Positions 25,621 through 35,104 of a stretch of DNA of 64,000 nucleotides are shown here, piece after piece; position 1 is the stretch's first letter; every line of letters starts with the position of its first letter. The notes below the pieces were generated by a model. The model saw only the letters and a program-made list of their open reading frames with translations. It did not search any database and had not been told where the DNA came from. A program made the translations under genes and the position numbers. The DNA lies in NCBI GenBank assembly GCA_022414725.1, contig CM039462.1:114051375-114115374 (forward strand), read 5' to 3'. Source of the DNA: Microglena sp. YARC (taxonomy: Eukaryota > Chlorophyta > Chlorophyceae > Chlamydomonadales > Chlamydomonadaceae).

Positions 25621-26250
25621 GTTCCTTCCTCCCGGAGGATTTTTAATTTCAGAATTTAGAGCCTCCGGAACGACTCATACAAATTCAAAAAGACACTCCC
25701 TGGAGTGTCACAGGGACAAGGAGCGGGACAAGGAGTGGGACAAGGAGAAGAATGGGCGGATGCAACTGGTTACAATATAGCTCTCAATCAATATATCTCC
25801 ATCTCCATCCCCCACCTCATCAACTTCCAGCCCCACCCGCCGCCATGCTAAGTGGGCATACACCACAGTTACAGGCTCCGAATGTAGTCGAGTGATCGAC
25901 TGTCAAAACTGCATTTGCAGGGCAATCCTGCAATTCACCAGCAAAGGAGAGGCATACCAAACATCTCCAGAATTAGGACACGAAAATCTGGAGATGACGA
26001 GTGCTTCAAATCTCGCAGTCGAACCCCTTCTCTGTCAACATCCTCGCCACCATCCTCGTCGATGATGCAAAAGTTGCCATGCTTTATGTACGGCAAACTT
26101 CCTACATACTCGAACTCCATACACCTTTCAGTTCGGAGCCGAATCTTGATAGACCCTTTCTTCTTCATAGCCATCTTCAGTGCCTGCGAACATGGGTGGA
26201 TGTTTGGTCAGCTCATGCTTTCGCAGCCAGCACAATCTTCGCAATCAATT
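25621..26250. other. No gene seen
   Basis: This stretch contains GTAATGGGCGTTCCTTCCTCCCGG at its left edge, a motif also found at 49651. It also contains a short palindrome ACACTCCCTGGAGTGT near 25693. Overlapping small frames on both strands around 25915-26330 show no recognisable domain. Confidence 0.4.
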
Positions 26251-26253
26251 ACT

Positions 26254-26605
26254 GGATAATGCTTTCGCAGTGGAGCCATAGAGCTAGCAAGCCAGCGCAA
26301 TCCAAACGCGAAATTCGCAAATACTAGCAGCAATGAAAGTAACCATGACTGGATAATGCTTTCGCAGTGGAGCCATAGAGCTAGCAAGCCAGCGCAATCC
26401 AAACGCGAACTTCGCAAATACTAGCAGCAATGAAAGTAACCATGACTGGATAATGCTTTCGCAGGTGGAGCCATAGAGCTAGCAAGCCTCGCAAATACTA
26501 GCAGCAATGAAAGTAACCATGACTGGATAATGCTTTCGCAGGTGGAGACATAGAGCTAGCAAGCCTCGCAAATACTAGCAGCAATGAAAGTAACCATGAC
26601 TAGAT
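26254..26605. repeat. Tandem repeat, ~75-96-bp unit
   Basis: Four copies share TGGATAATGCTTTCGCAG, AGCCATAGAGCTAGCAAGCC and TACTAGCAGCAATGAAAGTA. The last two copies lack an internal AGCGCAATCCAAACGCG segment. Confidence 0.9.
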
Positions 26606-26624
26606 CTCGATGACTGCTACTATT

Positions 26625-26745
26625 GAACTCACCCTCGGAATCAGCTTTCGGAGTTCGCTGGATGCTCCCTAACACAGTGAGTTCACCCTCGGAATTAGCT
26701 TTCGGATTTCGCTGGATACTCCCGAACACACTGAGTTCGTGAGCG
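26625..26745. repeat. 58-bp direct duplication
   Basis: TTCACCCTCGGAATTAGC and the flanking TTTCGGATTTCGCTGGAT occur twice, about 58 bp apart, with a few substitutions. Confidence 0.8.
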
Positions 26746-26894
26746 AAGAATTGGAGTACTTCGGTACTTGGTTAAGATTGACATGGCTGGGTGTGGCTTG
26801 GCCTGGGTGCGTCAAGTAGGGTTCGTATTTTTCGAGGCGCATGGGGACACGTGTCGGATATGACTTGTTTACACTCATGGTTCGATGCGCATGG

Positions 26895-26995
26895 GGACAC
26901 GTGTCGTCTCAAGCAGACTTCTGCTTGACAACTATATCGGGAGTATGAAAGATGAATCGCGGGACCCACGGAGTGGGGCAGGGGAATTCAGTTGA
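26895..26995 (+). repeat. Two-hairpin dispersed module
   Basis: ACACGTGTCGTCTCAAG leads into hairpin 1 at 26910-26927 (CAAGCAGA CT TCTGCTTG). Next comes ACAACTATATCGGGAGTATG, then hairpin 2 at 26965-26977 (CCCAC GGA GTGGG) and GCAGGGGAATTCAG. No complete gene is seen between this module and the satellite that follows. Confidence 0.85.
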
Positions 26996-27303
26996 CGTCT
27001 GAAGAGGAGAATAAGTTAGTAAAAGAGTCTTCTGCGTTGTTTACAACACTTCATTCGAGGTACATTATATATGAATGTACGGACAGGGGTCTGCGACAGC
27101 CGCCATGGTATGTGTGTGAGAGAATGAATTATGGACGGGGGGATGCGAAAGCCGTCGTGTGTCATGTAAGGATGCGGGGGGGGGGGGGGGGGGGGGGCGG
27201 TCTATTTTGTGAGTGTGGACGATAAGTCATTCCGGGTGTTCCATCATCATGCACCTGAGTGTGTGTGGGTCGGGTCTGTCTGTCTGAGAGGAGAGAAAAA
27301 ATA

Positions 27304-29757
27304 CATTACATTGATTGCCGGAGCTGAGGTACAATGTGTAGAGTTGACAGGTGATGGGTACTTGGAACCCTCCCTATATAATGTAATTATACCGACATAT
27401 ATCTACTTCATTTTACATACAATATATATATAACTATACATAACTTGTAATCTAATCACTACCTATATGGTTTACGGTAATATCAGCTGCTGAACCTTAT
27501 AACATTTAAGGGGGCTCTCATTACGAGTTGAGTGGCGACCAAGGAACCCACAACGGACTTTCGTTGGCAGAAGGCGTAGGTCGTAGAAAACATTACATTG
27601 ATTGCCGGAGCTGAGGTACAATGTGTAGAGTTGACAGGTGATGGGTACTTGGAACCCTCCCTATATAATGTAATTATACCGACATATATCTACTTCATTT
27701 TACATACAATATATATATAACTATACATAACTTGTAATCTAATCACTACCTATATGGTTTACGGTAATATCAGCTGCTGAACCTTATAACATTTAAGGGG
27801 GCTCTCATTACGAGTTGAGTGGCGACCAACGAACCCACAACGGACTTTCGTTGGCAGAAGGCGTAGGTCGTAGAAAACATTACATTGATTGCCGGAGCTG
27901 AGGTACAATGTGTAGAGTTGACAGGTGATGGGTACTTGGAACCTCCCTATATAATGTAATTATACCGACATATATCTACTTCATTTTACATACAATATAT
28001 ATATAACTATACATAACTTGTAATCTAATCACTACCTATATGGTTTACGGTAATATCAGCTGCTGAACCTTATAACATTTAAGGGGGCTCTCATTACGAG
28101 TTGAGTGGCGACCAGGGAACCCACAACGGACTTTCGTTGGCAGAAGGCGTAGGTCGTAGAAAACATTACATTGATTGCCGGAGCTGAGGTACAATGTGTA
28201 GAGTTGACAGGTGATGGGTACTTGGAACCCTCCCTATATAATGTAATTATACCGACATATATCTACTTCATTTTACATACAATATATATATAACTATACA
28301 TAACTTGTAATCTAATCACTACCTATATGGTTTACGGTAATATCAGCTGCTGAACCTTATAACATTTAAGGGGGCTCTCATTACGAGTTGAGTGGCGACC
28401 AAGGAACCCACAACGGACTTTCGTTGGCAGAAGGCGTAGGTCGTAGAAAACATTACATTGATTGCCGGAGCTGAGGTACAATGTGTAGAGTTGACAGGTG
28501 ATGGGTACTTGGAACCCTCCCTATATAATGTAATTATACCGACATATATCTACTTCATTTTACATACAATATATATATAACTATACATAACTTGTAATCT
28601 AATCACTACCTATATGGTTTACGGTAATATCAGCTGCTGAACCTTATAACATTTAAGGGGGCTCTCATTACGAGTTGAGTGGCGACCAACGAACCCACAA
28701 CGGACTTTCGTTGGCAGAAGGCGTAGGTCGTAGAAAACATTACATTGATTGCCGGAGCTGAGGTACAATGTGTAGAGTTGACAGGTGATGGGTACTTGGA
28801 ACCCTCCCTATATAATGTAATTATACCGACATATATCTACTTCATTTTACATACAATATATATATAACTATACATAACTTGTAATCTAATCACTACCTAT
28901 ATGGTTTACGGTAATATCAGCTGCTGAACCTTATAACATTTAAGGGGGCTCTCATTACGAGTTGAGTGGCGACCAGGGAACCCACAACGGACTTTCGTTG
29001 GCAGAAGGCGTAGGTCGTAGAAAACATTACATTGATTGCCGGAGCTGAGGTACAATGTGTAGAGTTGACAGGTGATGGGTACTTGGAACCCTCCCTATAT
29101 AATGTAATTATACCGACATATATCTACTTCATTTTACATACAATATATATATAACTATACATAACTTGTAATCTAATCACTACCTATATGGTTTACGGTA
29201 ATATCAGCTGCTGAACCTTATAACATTTAAGGGGGCTCTCATTACGAGTTGAGTGGCGACCAAGGAACCCACAACGGACTTTCGTTGGCAGAAGGCGTAG
29301 GTCGTAGAAAACATTACATTGATTGCCGGAGCTGAGGTACAATGTGTAGAGTTGACAGGTGATGGGTACTTGGAACCCTCCCTATATAATGTAATTATAC
29401 CGACATATATCTACTTCATTTTACATACAATATATATATAACTATACATAACTTGTAATCTAATCACTACCTATATGGTTTACGGTAATATCAGCTGCTG
29501 AACCTTATAACATTTAAGGGGGCTCTCATTACGAGTTGAGTGGCGACCAACGAACCCACAACGGACTTTCGTTGGCAGAAGGCGTAGGTCGTAGAAAACA
29601 TTACATTGATTGCCGGAGCTGAGGTACAATGTGTAGAGTTGACAGGTGATGGGTACTTGGAACTCTCCCTATATAATGTAATTATACCGAAATATATCTA
29701 CTTCATTTTACATACAATATATATATAACTATACATAACTTGTAATCTAATCACTAC
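27304..29757. repeat. 287-bp satellite, eight full copies and one partial
   Basis: Copies begin CATTACATTGATTGCCGGAG at 27304, 27591, 27878, 28164, 28451, 28738, 29025, 29312 and 29599. The period is 287 bp, except that copy 3 lacks one C. Copies are almost identical. The base pair after GGCGACCA cycles AG, AC, GG in order along the array, giving a three-unit higher-order period of about 861 bp. The array stops abruptly in the middle of the ninth copy, at TTATTTGGCCTGAATTTC. No coding potential is evident. Confidence 0.97.
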
Positions 29758-30251
29758 CTTATTTGGCCTGAATTTCTAAAATGTCATCTCACCGCATCGG
29801 GTGTCGCGCACGGTGTGATACCGACGCGTATCTAACACAAATCCGATGTACATCTAACACAAATCTAATTCGGATCTATCCTAAAACTGTCTGTACGGGG
29901 GCGAATTCTGGTTTGTTAGCGCGCATTGAATGAGTCGCAGTTCGACAGAGAGAGATTCGAGTTTGTATGGCTGTAATCTGTATGGATTTTGCGTGGTTTA
30001 CACTCGTTTTTCGAAGCGCACACGAAACACTTGTCGTCGATTAAAGCCGCATTGAGTCTTACGCAACCGCATTCACTGTGGTCCGGTACTCAAAAGAAAG
30101 CGGTGTATATCAAGCAGACTTCTGCTTGACAACCCTAGTGATTTTCTGAAGGGAGGAGCGCGGGCACCGCGGAGCGGTGCAAAGTGACCGAGCTGCTGAC
30201 TCACTGTCTGAATAGATCTACTTAAGAAACAATCATCAGAATTTATAAACA
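29757..30251 (+). promoter_or_regulatory. Accessory leader region, copy 2, upstream of the coiled-coil gene
   Basis: This is homologous to 25014-25470. It contains hairpin 1 at 30111-30128 (CAAGCAGA CT TCTGCTTG) and an extended hairpin 2 at 30164-30180 (GCACCGC GGA GCGGTGC). It ends about 60 bp before the ATG at 30252. Its repeated occurrence in front of genes suggests a regulatory or boundary role, but no function is shown. Confidence 0.6.
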
Positions 30252-30683
30252 ATGATTGACAAGTCTCTACTACTTATCTGCATCGCTACCTTCGCTCTTA
30301 TTTACATAGTTCGACTGAAGACTGAGCGCGCTCGAAAGAAGGCAGATGCTGCTCGAGTGAATAGCCTGGAGACTGAGATTGAGACTGAGCGCGCTCGACA
30401 GAAGGCAGATGCTGCTCGAGTGAATAGATTGGAGATTGAGCTTGAGAATGCTCGACTGAAGATTGAGCATGAGAATGCTCGAATGAAGAGTGAGCTTGAG
30501 ACTGAGCGCGCAGAAGCGCTTGAGAAGCAACTGAGGTACGAGCTGTCAAGCATGACTATCGAGCAATGGAATTCCCTGAACGATCATGACAGGCGTCTCA
30601 ATGAGGATCTTTGCAAACAATACGGAATCCCCTTCCCCAACATTCAGGAGTCATTCCTCGATTCCGCGATTCCTCTTTCATGA
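30252..30683 (+). CDS. Membrane-anchored coiled-coil protein, unrecognised
   Basis: The protein has 143 residues. Residues 5-20 (SLLLICIATFALIYIV) form an N-terminal hydrophobic segment, probably a single anchor. Residues 21-90 are a long charged heptad-rich stretch made of imperfect repeats of TERARKKADAARVN type, so a coiled coil is expected. The C-terminal part contains SSMTIEQWNSLNDHDR. The same DNA, in diverged form, is found on the minus strand at about 59108-59200, joined to the RFC1-like sequence. The gene starts about 60 bp after one two-hairpin module and its stop lies directly before the next. A scaffold or tether role is possible, but no family was recognised. Confidence 0.65.
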   Translation: MIDKSLLLICIATFALIYIVRLKTERARKKADAARVNSLETEIETERARQKADAARVNRLEIELENARLKIEHENARMKSELETERAEALEKQLRYELSSMTIEQWNSLNDHDRRLNEDLCKQYGIPFPNIQESFLDSAIPLS

Positions 30684-30689
30684 GCGCAT

Positions 30690-30800
30690 GGGGGCACGTG
30701 TCGTCTCAAGCAGACGTCTGCTTGACAACTATGTCGGGAGTATGAAAGAGGAATCGCGGGACCCACGGAGTGGGGCAGGGGAATTCAGCTGCGGACTCGC
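30690..30800 (+). repeat. Two-hairpin dispersed module
   Basis: GGGCACGTGTCGTCTCAAG is followed by hairpin 1 at 30707-30724 (CAAGCAGA CG TCTGCTTG). The spacer is ACAACTATGTCGGGAGTATG, and hairpin 2 at 30762-30774 is CCCAC GGA GTGGG. It begins within 25 bases of the stop codon of the coiled-coil gene. Confidence 0.88.
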
Positions 30801-30837
30801 GGAAACACGTGTCCTAGGATCTGACTTGTCCATCGGA

Positions 30838-30980
30838 GGAGGACACAAGATGCGGAACACTGTCGAATGTATCGGAGTACACAAGATGCGGAACACTGTC
30901 GAATGTATAGGAGGACACTAGCAAACGGCGGAACACGGTCGAATGTATCGGAGGACACACGCAAACGGCGGAACACATGT
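30838..30980 (+). repeat. Four copies of a GCGGAACACxGTCGA motif
   Basis: GATGCGGAACACTGTCGAAT appears twice. Two AAACGGCGGAACAC forms follow, at about 30924 and 30963, spaced roughly 35 bp apart. The same motif recurs near 46234, 46332, 47417, 47471, 51405, 53773 and 53891. It lies upstream of the nuclease-like gene. Confidence 0.7.
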
Positions 30981-31129
30981 GGACGACTCATCTTCATAGT
31001 ACATCACTCAATCACTCACTCACTCAGATTAAAGGGACCGGCGCTTTGCGTACACAGGCATGCCCAATCCTTGTGTATTGCTGGAGGTACGATTGCCGGG
31101 CATCATAAAAGACCCTCCTCGCATACACA

Positions 31130-31225
31130 CGCGAATACATACACACGCAAATATCTATCCCTCTCTCTCTCTCTCGCTCTTTCTCTCTCTCTATCTTTCT
31201 ATCTCTCTCTCTCTCTTTCCACACG
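31130..31225. repeat. CT-rich microsatellite
   Basis: Imperfect (CT)n with interruptions such as TCTCGCTCTTTC. It lies between ACACACGCAAATA and CCACACGCCACACAG, just upstream of the nuclease-like gene. Confidence 0.9.
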
Positions 31226-31315
31226 CCACACAGACGGATATGTAAAGCCTTCTTTTGAGATTGGAGTCATTGCCACATCCACGTATGCGCGAAGAAAAGA
31301 GTCTTCATCGACGCG

Positions 31316-31891
31316 ATGCCGACACAACCTTGTCAGCCCAATTCAAAGACAGTCCGCCAACTAGGAAGGGCGCTGGACATGGACAGTCTCGACACATCCA
31401 AGTTTCTTGATCGCCTCCACTGCCGGAATGTCAGCCGTCTCAATGCACTGCGGACGTCATCGGCTACTTCCAGCGATCCACGCGTATTGGAGTATAACGC
31501 ATTGCACCACCTAATTAAACAAAAACACCACACATCCCCATCGTCACGTTTGTTCCTCGTCGCTGTGGAGTACGTCTTCGATGACGGATGCTTCAAGCGC
31601 GCCAACGGGGACGCCCTTGTATTCTCACATGCTATCAACACACTTTTCGTGGTGGAGACGAAAATCCTCAAAGCCCCTGCCAAAACTGGAAATGCCAAGG
31701 TGTTGAAAGCCATACAGCAGGCCACTATGTGCGCGAGTAGACTTTCGTCCTGGATATCGAATCTCATCAACATTGACATGAAAGACGGAACAACACTTGG
31801 ATCTGTGACAATTCGTCATATGATCGTGACAGCTGTGGATCGCGGTGGACGTGTCTTCAGTCAAGATATCCGCAGCCAGGAAATTGACTAA
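31316..31891 (+). CDS. PD-(D/E)XK nuclease-like protein
   Basis: The 191-residue frame is intact. Its centre reads like the PD-(D/E)XK nuclease core. An acidic residue in RANGDALVFS (about residue 102) is followed by a strand LFVVETKIL (about residues 112-120) supplying E-x-K. A helix with KAIQQAT follows, where related enzymes often keep a Gln. The N-terminal third is basic and Ser-rich. It lies between two hairpin modules, upstream of the primase-helicase locus and in the same orientation. A nuclease here could act in element mobility or DNA processing. The fold is proposed from motif pattern only, and the start at 31316 is the first ATG. Confidence 0.5.
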   Translation: MPTQPCQPNSKTVRQLGRALDMDSLDTSKFLDRLHCRNVSRLNALRTSSATSSDPRVLEYNALHHLIKQKHHTSPSSRLFLVAVEYVFDDGCFKRANGDALVFSHAINTLFVVETKILKAPAKTGNAKVLKAIQQATMCASRLSSWISNLINIDMKDGTTLGSVTIRHMIVTAVDRGGRVFSQDIRSQEID

Positions 31892-31949
31892 CTTAGTTAA
31901 CTTAATTAACTCAGGTAACTTGATTAACTGAAGGTGGAACTTTGGCAAA

Positions 31950-32052
31950 ACACTGGAGGTACCGAGATTCGAACCCATCAGTGGGCGACATGATCAAGGA
32001 ATGAAGAAAATTGGCTTAACCTCACGCTATACAACTGAGCTACAACCCCGTT
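31950..32052 (-). tRNA. tRNA-like sequence, possibly with intron and long variable arm
   Basis: On the minus strand the sequence begins GGGGTTGTAGCTCAGTTG (A box) and ends with GGGTTCGAATCTCGG (B box), then TACCTCC. The outer seven bases pair with one mismatch and two G-T wobbles. A TGAGG/CCTTG anticodon stem can form around a loop of about 20 bases, as if an intron were present. The T stem is weak. The anticodon cannot be assigned with confidence, and a pseudogene is possible. Confidence 0.4.
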
Positions 32053-32084
32053 GACAGATTAGCAACTAAACTATTGTTTTAATA

Positions 32085-32240
32085 AAAACGAGTGTAAACA
32101 ACTTTGATCCATATAGGTCTCGGCATTGTTTTGCTGAGTATGTAACGTTCCCCCTCTCCCCCAGATGGATGTAACGTTCCCTCTCTCTCTCTACAGTAGC
32201 AGCATTGTTTTGCTGTGTGTGTAACATTCTCCTCTCTCTA
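32085..32240. repeat. Short direct repeats with CT runs
   Basis: GGCATTGTTTTGCTGAGTATG and the related GCATTGTTTTGCTGTGTGTG flank two copies of GATGTAACGTTCCC and CTCTCTCT runs. No gene is seen. Confidence 0.65.
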
Positions 32241-32440
32241 CAGAAACAAACCTCAAGCAGAAGTCTGCTTGACAACTATTTCGGGATTATGAAAGGGGAA
32301 TCGCGGGACCCACGGAGTGGGGCAGTGGAATTCAGCTGATGACTCGCGGAAACACGTGTAGGATCTGACCTGCTTACGCGCGCGCTTCGAGACGCATGGG
32401 GAACACGTGTAGTCTCAAGCAGACGTCTGCTTGACCCACG
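32240..32440 (+). repeat. Two-hairpin module followed by a truncated second copy
   Basis: The first copy has hairpin 1 at 32254-32271 (CAAGCAGA AG TCTGCTTG) and hairpin 2 at 32309-32321 (CCCAC GGA GTGGG). The second copy has hairpin 1 at 32415-32432 (CAAGCAGA CG TCTGCTTG) but then jumps straight to CCCACGGGGTGAATTG, losing the middle of the module. It is fused there to the leader hairpin of the next locus. Confidence 0.85.
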
Positions 32441-32590
32441 GGGTGAATTGTGAAATTGTAAAAGTGGTACCCAAAGGGACAATTCTAAAACACGCTTTGC
32501 TACATAATTAATTGTCCCTTTGGGGACCACTGCTAAAAAACTGACGCAGGTGGATTGAATGTTTCGCAATCTGCTTAGAGGTCAAGCACG
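32440..32590 (+). promoter_or_regulatory. Leader hairpin element, copy 1
   Basis: GTGAAATTGTAAAAGTG precedes a 21-bp inverted repeat (arms 32464-32484 and 32510-32530, one mismatch). The 25-base loop contains TAAAACACGCTTTGCTA. Downstream come GACGCAGGTGGATTG, CGCAATCTGC and TTAGAGGTCAAGCACG. Copies 2 and 3 lie at 34965-35095 and 35105-35235. It sits about 180 bp upstream of the primase gene. Confidence 0.85.
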
Positions 32591-32768
32591 GAATTGAATT
32601 GAATGCGGACTCGTGTGAACCTCTACGGATCTGACATGTTTTATGGTGTAAACAGGATCAGAGTAAGCAAAATGTAGATGTTGTACCAGACCAAAGGGTT
32701 ATTATTATCCAAACGAATCTCCATTTAAACCACGCAATTGGATTATCCGGCTGAAGAAGGTTGAAACG

Positions 32769-33992
32769 ATGCCGACGGACGCACAAAAACAACCCAAGGC
32801 CAACTTGGCGCCATGCCCACCCATCATGGGGCTGGGAGCAACCTGGCACAGGGGCGCAGGCGCAAAGGCGAGCATGCAGGCAGATGCGACGATCATGCGC
32901 GCACGCGCGCAGATGCAGCTGCAGGACCCGTTCAGTGGATGGAGACAGTTCGGATGCTACAAGGAATGGACAGACGCAAACGAGGCGCTGCAAAGACTCA
33001 AGGGACACGCGAGACACGCGTTCGAGATCATACCGTTCGGAAAGCCATGCAAGCCGTACCTTGACATCGACGGCCCACCACTTCCGAACGACCAGGTGCC
33101 TTTCCCAGACGTCGCCGCGCTGGTCGCACACACAGAGGACGCAATCAAGATGATCTTCAGCAACGACTACGGAATCCAGATCGACGTCGACAACGACCTC
33201 ATATGGCTCGTCAGCCCAAACGCCAAGAAGCTCAGCCTGCACCTCATCATCGGCACGGCGCGCACAGGAACGCCGCTCCACGTGTACAGCAGCAACCACC
33301 AGTCAGACACCACAGGCGCAGCACACCTCGCCATGAGACTGCAGCAGCTAGACCCAAACGGAGTCGGGAAGCTCGTAGACATAGGCGTGTACACAAGGGA
33401 CAGGGAGATGCGCATGCTAGGGTCGTGCAAGTTCAACAAGGATGCGGACTCCGTCCTCGTCCCGCTAAAGCAGCACCACAAGGATGACCCAGACACAGCA
33501 CTCAGGACAGTCATCTCAAACGTGCCAGAGGATGCCGCAGTCATACAGGTGCCAGAGCACATACCTAGATACGTCAAGAAGAACGGGATCGCATGGCCGG
33601 CACGACCGCGCACGCAAACAGTCGCAGACGCAGTCAGAGCGGCGGGAACCATCATCGCAAAGGCCGTAGAGAAGGAACCGCACGTCCGACGCGCCGACAT
33701 AATCGTGCGCATGCTCGACCTACTCAGACGAGACATGCACCCGTCAGCATTCCACGACAGACGACCCGCAGAGGACGCATTCGATCGAGCCGTAGGCGTC
33801 AGGTTCAACTACAGTGACAGGAGTGAACCGTGCTACACAGGAAACATACACAACGGAGAGCAGAACATGCGATGCTTCGTAGACACAGCAGGAAACTGCC
33901 TCGTAAAGTGCTTCTCAGCCACCTGCGACAACCATGCGTCAACACGCTCTCAGTGCGCAGCCCGATGGGGTCAGGAAAGTCCACCATGCTAG
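32769..33992 (+). CDS. Archaeo-eukaryotic primase (PrimPol/UL52-like) domain protein
   Basis: All three AEP motifs are visible. DxD lies in KPYLDIDGP (residues 99-101), SxH in KKLSLHLIIG (156-158), and a basic/acidic third motif in VDIGVYTRDREMRMLGSCK (203-221). A C-terminal zinc-binding stretch, NCLVKCFSATC, lies near residues 376-386, as in PrimPol and herpes-type primases. Such enzymes prime DNA synthesis in large DNA viruses, herpesviruses, mobile elements and eukaryotes. The frame then runs out of sense over the last 20 codons, while the helicase frame becomes meaningful at about 33938 in the -1 frame. The two were probably one primase-helicase polypeptide, or are expressed by frameshifting. 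The gene is GC-rich compared with its surroundings. Confidence 0.75.
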   Translation: MPTDAQKQPKANLAPCPPIMGLGATWHRGAGAKASMQADATIMRARAQMQLQDPFSGWRQFGCYKEWTDANEALQRLKGHARHAFEIIPFGKPCKPYLDIDGPPLPNDQVPFPDVAALVAHTEDAIKMIFSNDYGIQIDVDNDLIWLVSPNAKKLSLHLIIGTARTGTPLHVYSSNHQSDTTGAAHLAMRLQQLDPNGVGKLVDIGVYTRDREMRMLGSCKFNKDADSVLVPLKQHHKDDPDTALRTVISNVPEDAAVIQVPEHIPRYVKKNGIAWPARPRTQTVADAVRAAGTIIAKAVEKEPHVRRADIIVRMLDLLRRDMHPSAFHDRRPAEDAFDRAVGVRFNYSDRSEPCYTGNIHNGEQNMRCFVDTAGNCLVKCFSATCDNHASTRSQCAARWGQESPPC

Positions 33993-34981
33993 ACGCACTC
34001 CTAGAACGCGTGGGAGAGGACAAGACCGTGCTCGTCGTCACATACCGACAGTCGCTCGCGCTAGAGCACAAGAGAAAACTGGCGCGCAAGGGATTTGTAT
34101 CATACCTAGACGCCGACGTCACCCCACAGGACCTCAGGCGAAGGGACAAGACACCGCGCGTCATCTGCCAGATAGAGTCGCTACACAGGCTCGCAGAGCA
34201 CACGTGCGTGCGATACCTCACATCGGGCTTTGACATAGTTGTGCTCGACGAGGTCGAGTCACTGCTGAGACACTTCATGTCGCCAACCGTCGTCAACCCA
34301 TTGGCTGAGATACAGGGGCTGGCGGACACGCTCAACGCGACGACAACCGGCGTCGTCACAATGGACGCGACATGGGGCAGCGTCACGAAAGAATTCCTCA
34401 AGCAGGCCGGCTTGCGCAACCTGCTCGTCGTCAACGACTACCGGAGCACAGAGAACGCGCGCACATTCGCCATATCGAAGGACGAGGTGACATGGAGCGC
34501 GCAGATCAGAGACGACATCACCGCAGGCAGGGACGTCGTCGTCGTCTCGCTCAGCCAAGAGCGAGCGATGCAGGTGCACAAGGCCGCACTTGACACATTC
34601 GATGACCCGAAGGACGCGGCCAGACTCTGCCTGCTGCACACGTCCAAGACAGCAGACGCAGTCAAGGCGAAGCTCATAGACGTAGACGCACTCTGGAGCA
34701 GCAAACGGATCGTCGTGTACACGCCGACCATATCGGCGGGCGTCGACTTCAGCACCGAGCATTTTGACAGGATGTACCTATACCTGTGCCCCGGGTCCGC
34801 GGCGCCGATGGGCGCGCTGCAGATGACCGGATGCGTGCGACACCTGGTCGACACCGACGTCAGGACGCTCGTCGCCAAGAACATGCGAGTGGCCCGCGAG
34901 GCAACCCGACAGCACTTGACACACGTCGACCTCTACCAGTGGCTCAGGTGCGATCAAGGGGGTGAAATTGTGAAATTGTAA
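33830..34981 (+). CDS. SF2 helicase of the herpesvirus origin-binding protein type
   Basis: Walker A is SPMGSGKST (residues 44-52) and Walker B is VVLDEVES (137-144). Later motifs are TMDATWG, PTISAGVDFS and QMTGCVRH, the pattern of the UL9-like origin-binding helicase family found in herpesviruses, large DNA viruses and selfish elements. Sense begins at about 33938, after the Walker A-preceding VNTLSV; residues before that are the primase region read out of frame. The last residues (GGEIVKL) come from the adjoining leader-hairpin repeat, so the natural C-terminus may have been cut off. With the primase it would supply origin unwinding and priming for an element that replicates itself. Confidence 0.75.
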   Translation: MLHRKHTQRRAEHAMLRRHSRKLPRKVLLSHLRQPCVNTLSVRSPMGSGKSTMLDALLERVGEDKTVLVVTYRQSLALEHKRKLARKGFVSYLDADVTPQDLRRRDKTPRVICQIESLHRLAEHTCVRYLTSGFDIVVLDEVESLLRHFMSPTVVNPLAEIQGLADTLNATTTGVVTMDATWGSVTKEFLKQAGLRNLLVVNDYRSTENARTFAISKDEVTWSAQIRDDITAGRDVVVVSLSQERAMQVHKAALDTFDDPKDAARLCLLHTSKTADAVKAKLIDVDALWSSKRIVVYTPTISAGVDFSTEHFDRMYLYLCPGSAAPMGALQMTGCVRHLVDTDVRTLVAKNMRVAREATRQHLTHVDLYQWLRCDQGGEIVKL

Positions 34982-35095
34982 AAGTGAAGGGATACTTATA
35001 AAACACTATTTGCTATATTAATTATCCCTTCGGTGCTTGAAAACTGACGCAGGTGGATGGAAGGTTTCGCAACCTGCTTAGAGGTCAAGCACGTA
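34965..35095 (+). promoter_or_regulatory. Leader hairpin element, copy 2
   Basis: GTGAAATTGTAAAAGTG is followed by a 12-bp inverted repeat with one mismatch (34986-34997 and 35020-35031). Its sequence differs from copies 1 and 3, but the loop keeps TAAAACAC, TTTGCTA and ATATT. After the stem, GCAGGTGGATGGAAGG pairs with CGCAACCTGC. An ATG in this segment starts a 15-codon frame (MEGFATCLEVKHVPP) that closely matches the true start of the gene at 35200, so it is a truncated duplicate of that gene's 5' end. Confidence 0.82.
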
Positions 35096-35104
35096 CCCCC
35101 GTGA

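Noticed and set aside
32336..32355. Hammerhead ribozyme core (CTGATGA followed by GAAA) at the end of a hairpin module
   Set aside because: Other copies of the module read CTGCGGA or CTGCTGA at this place, and no stem I or III partners are present, so the match is chance.
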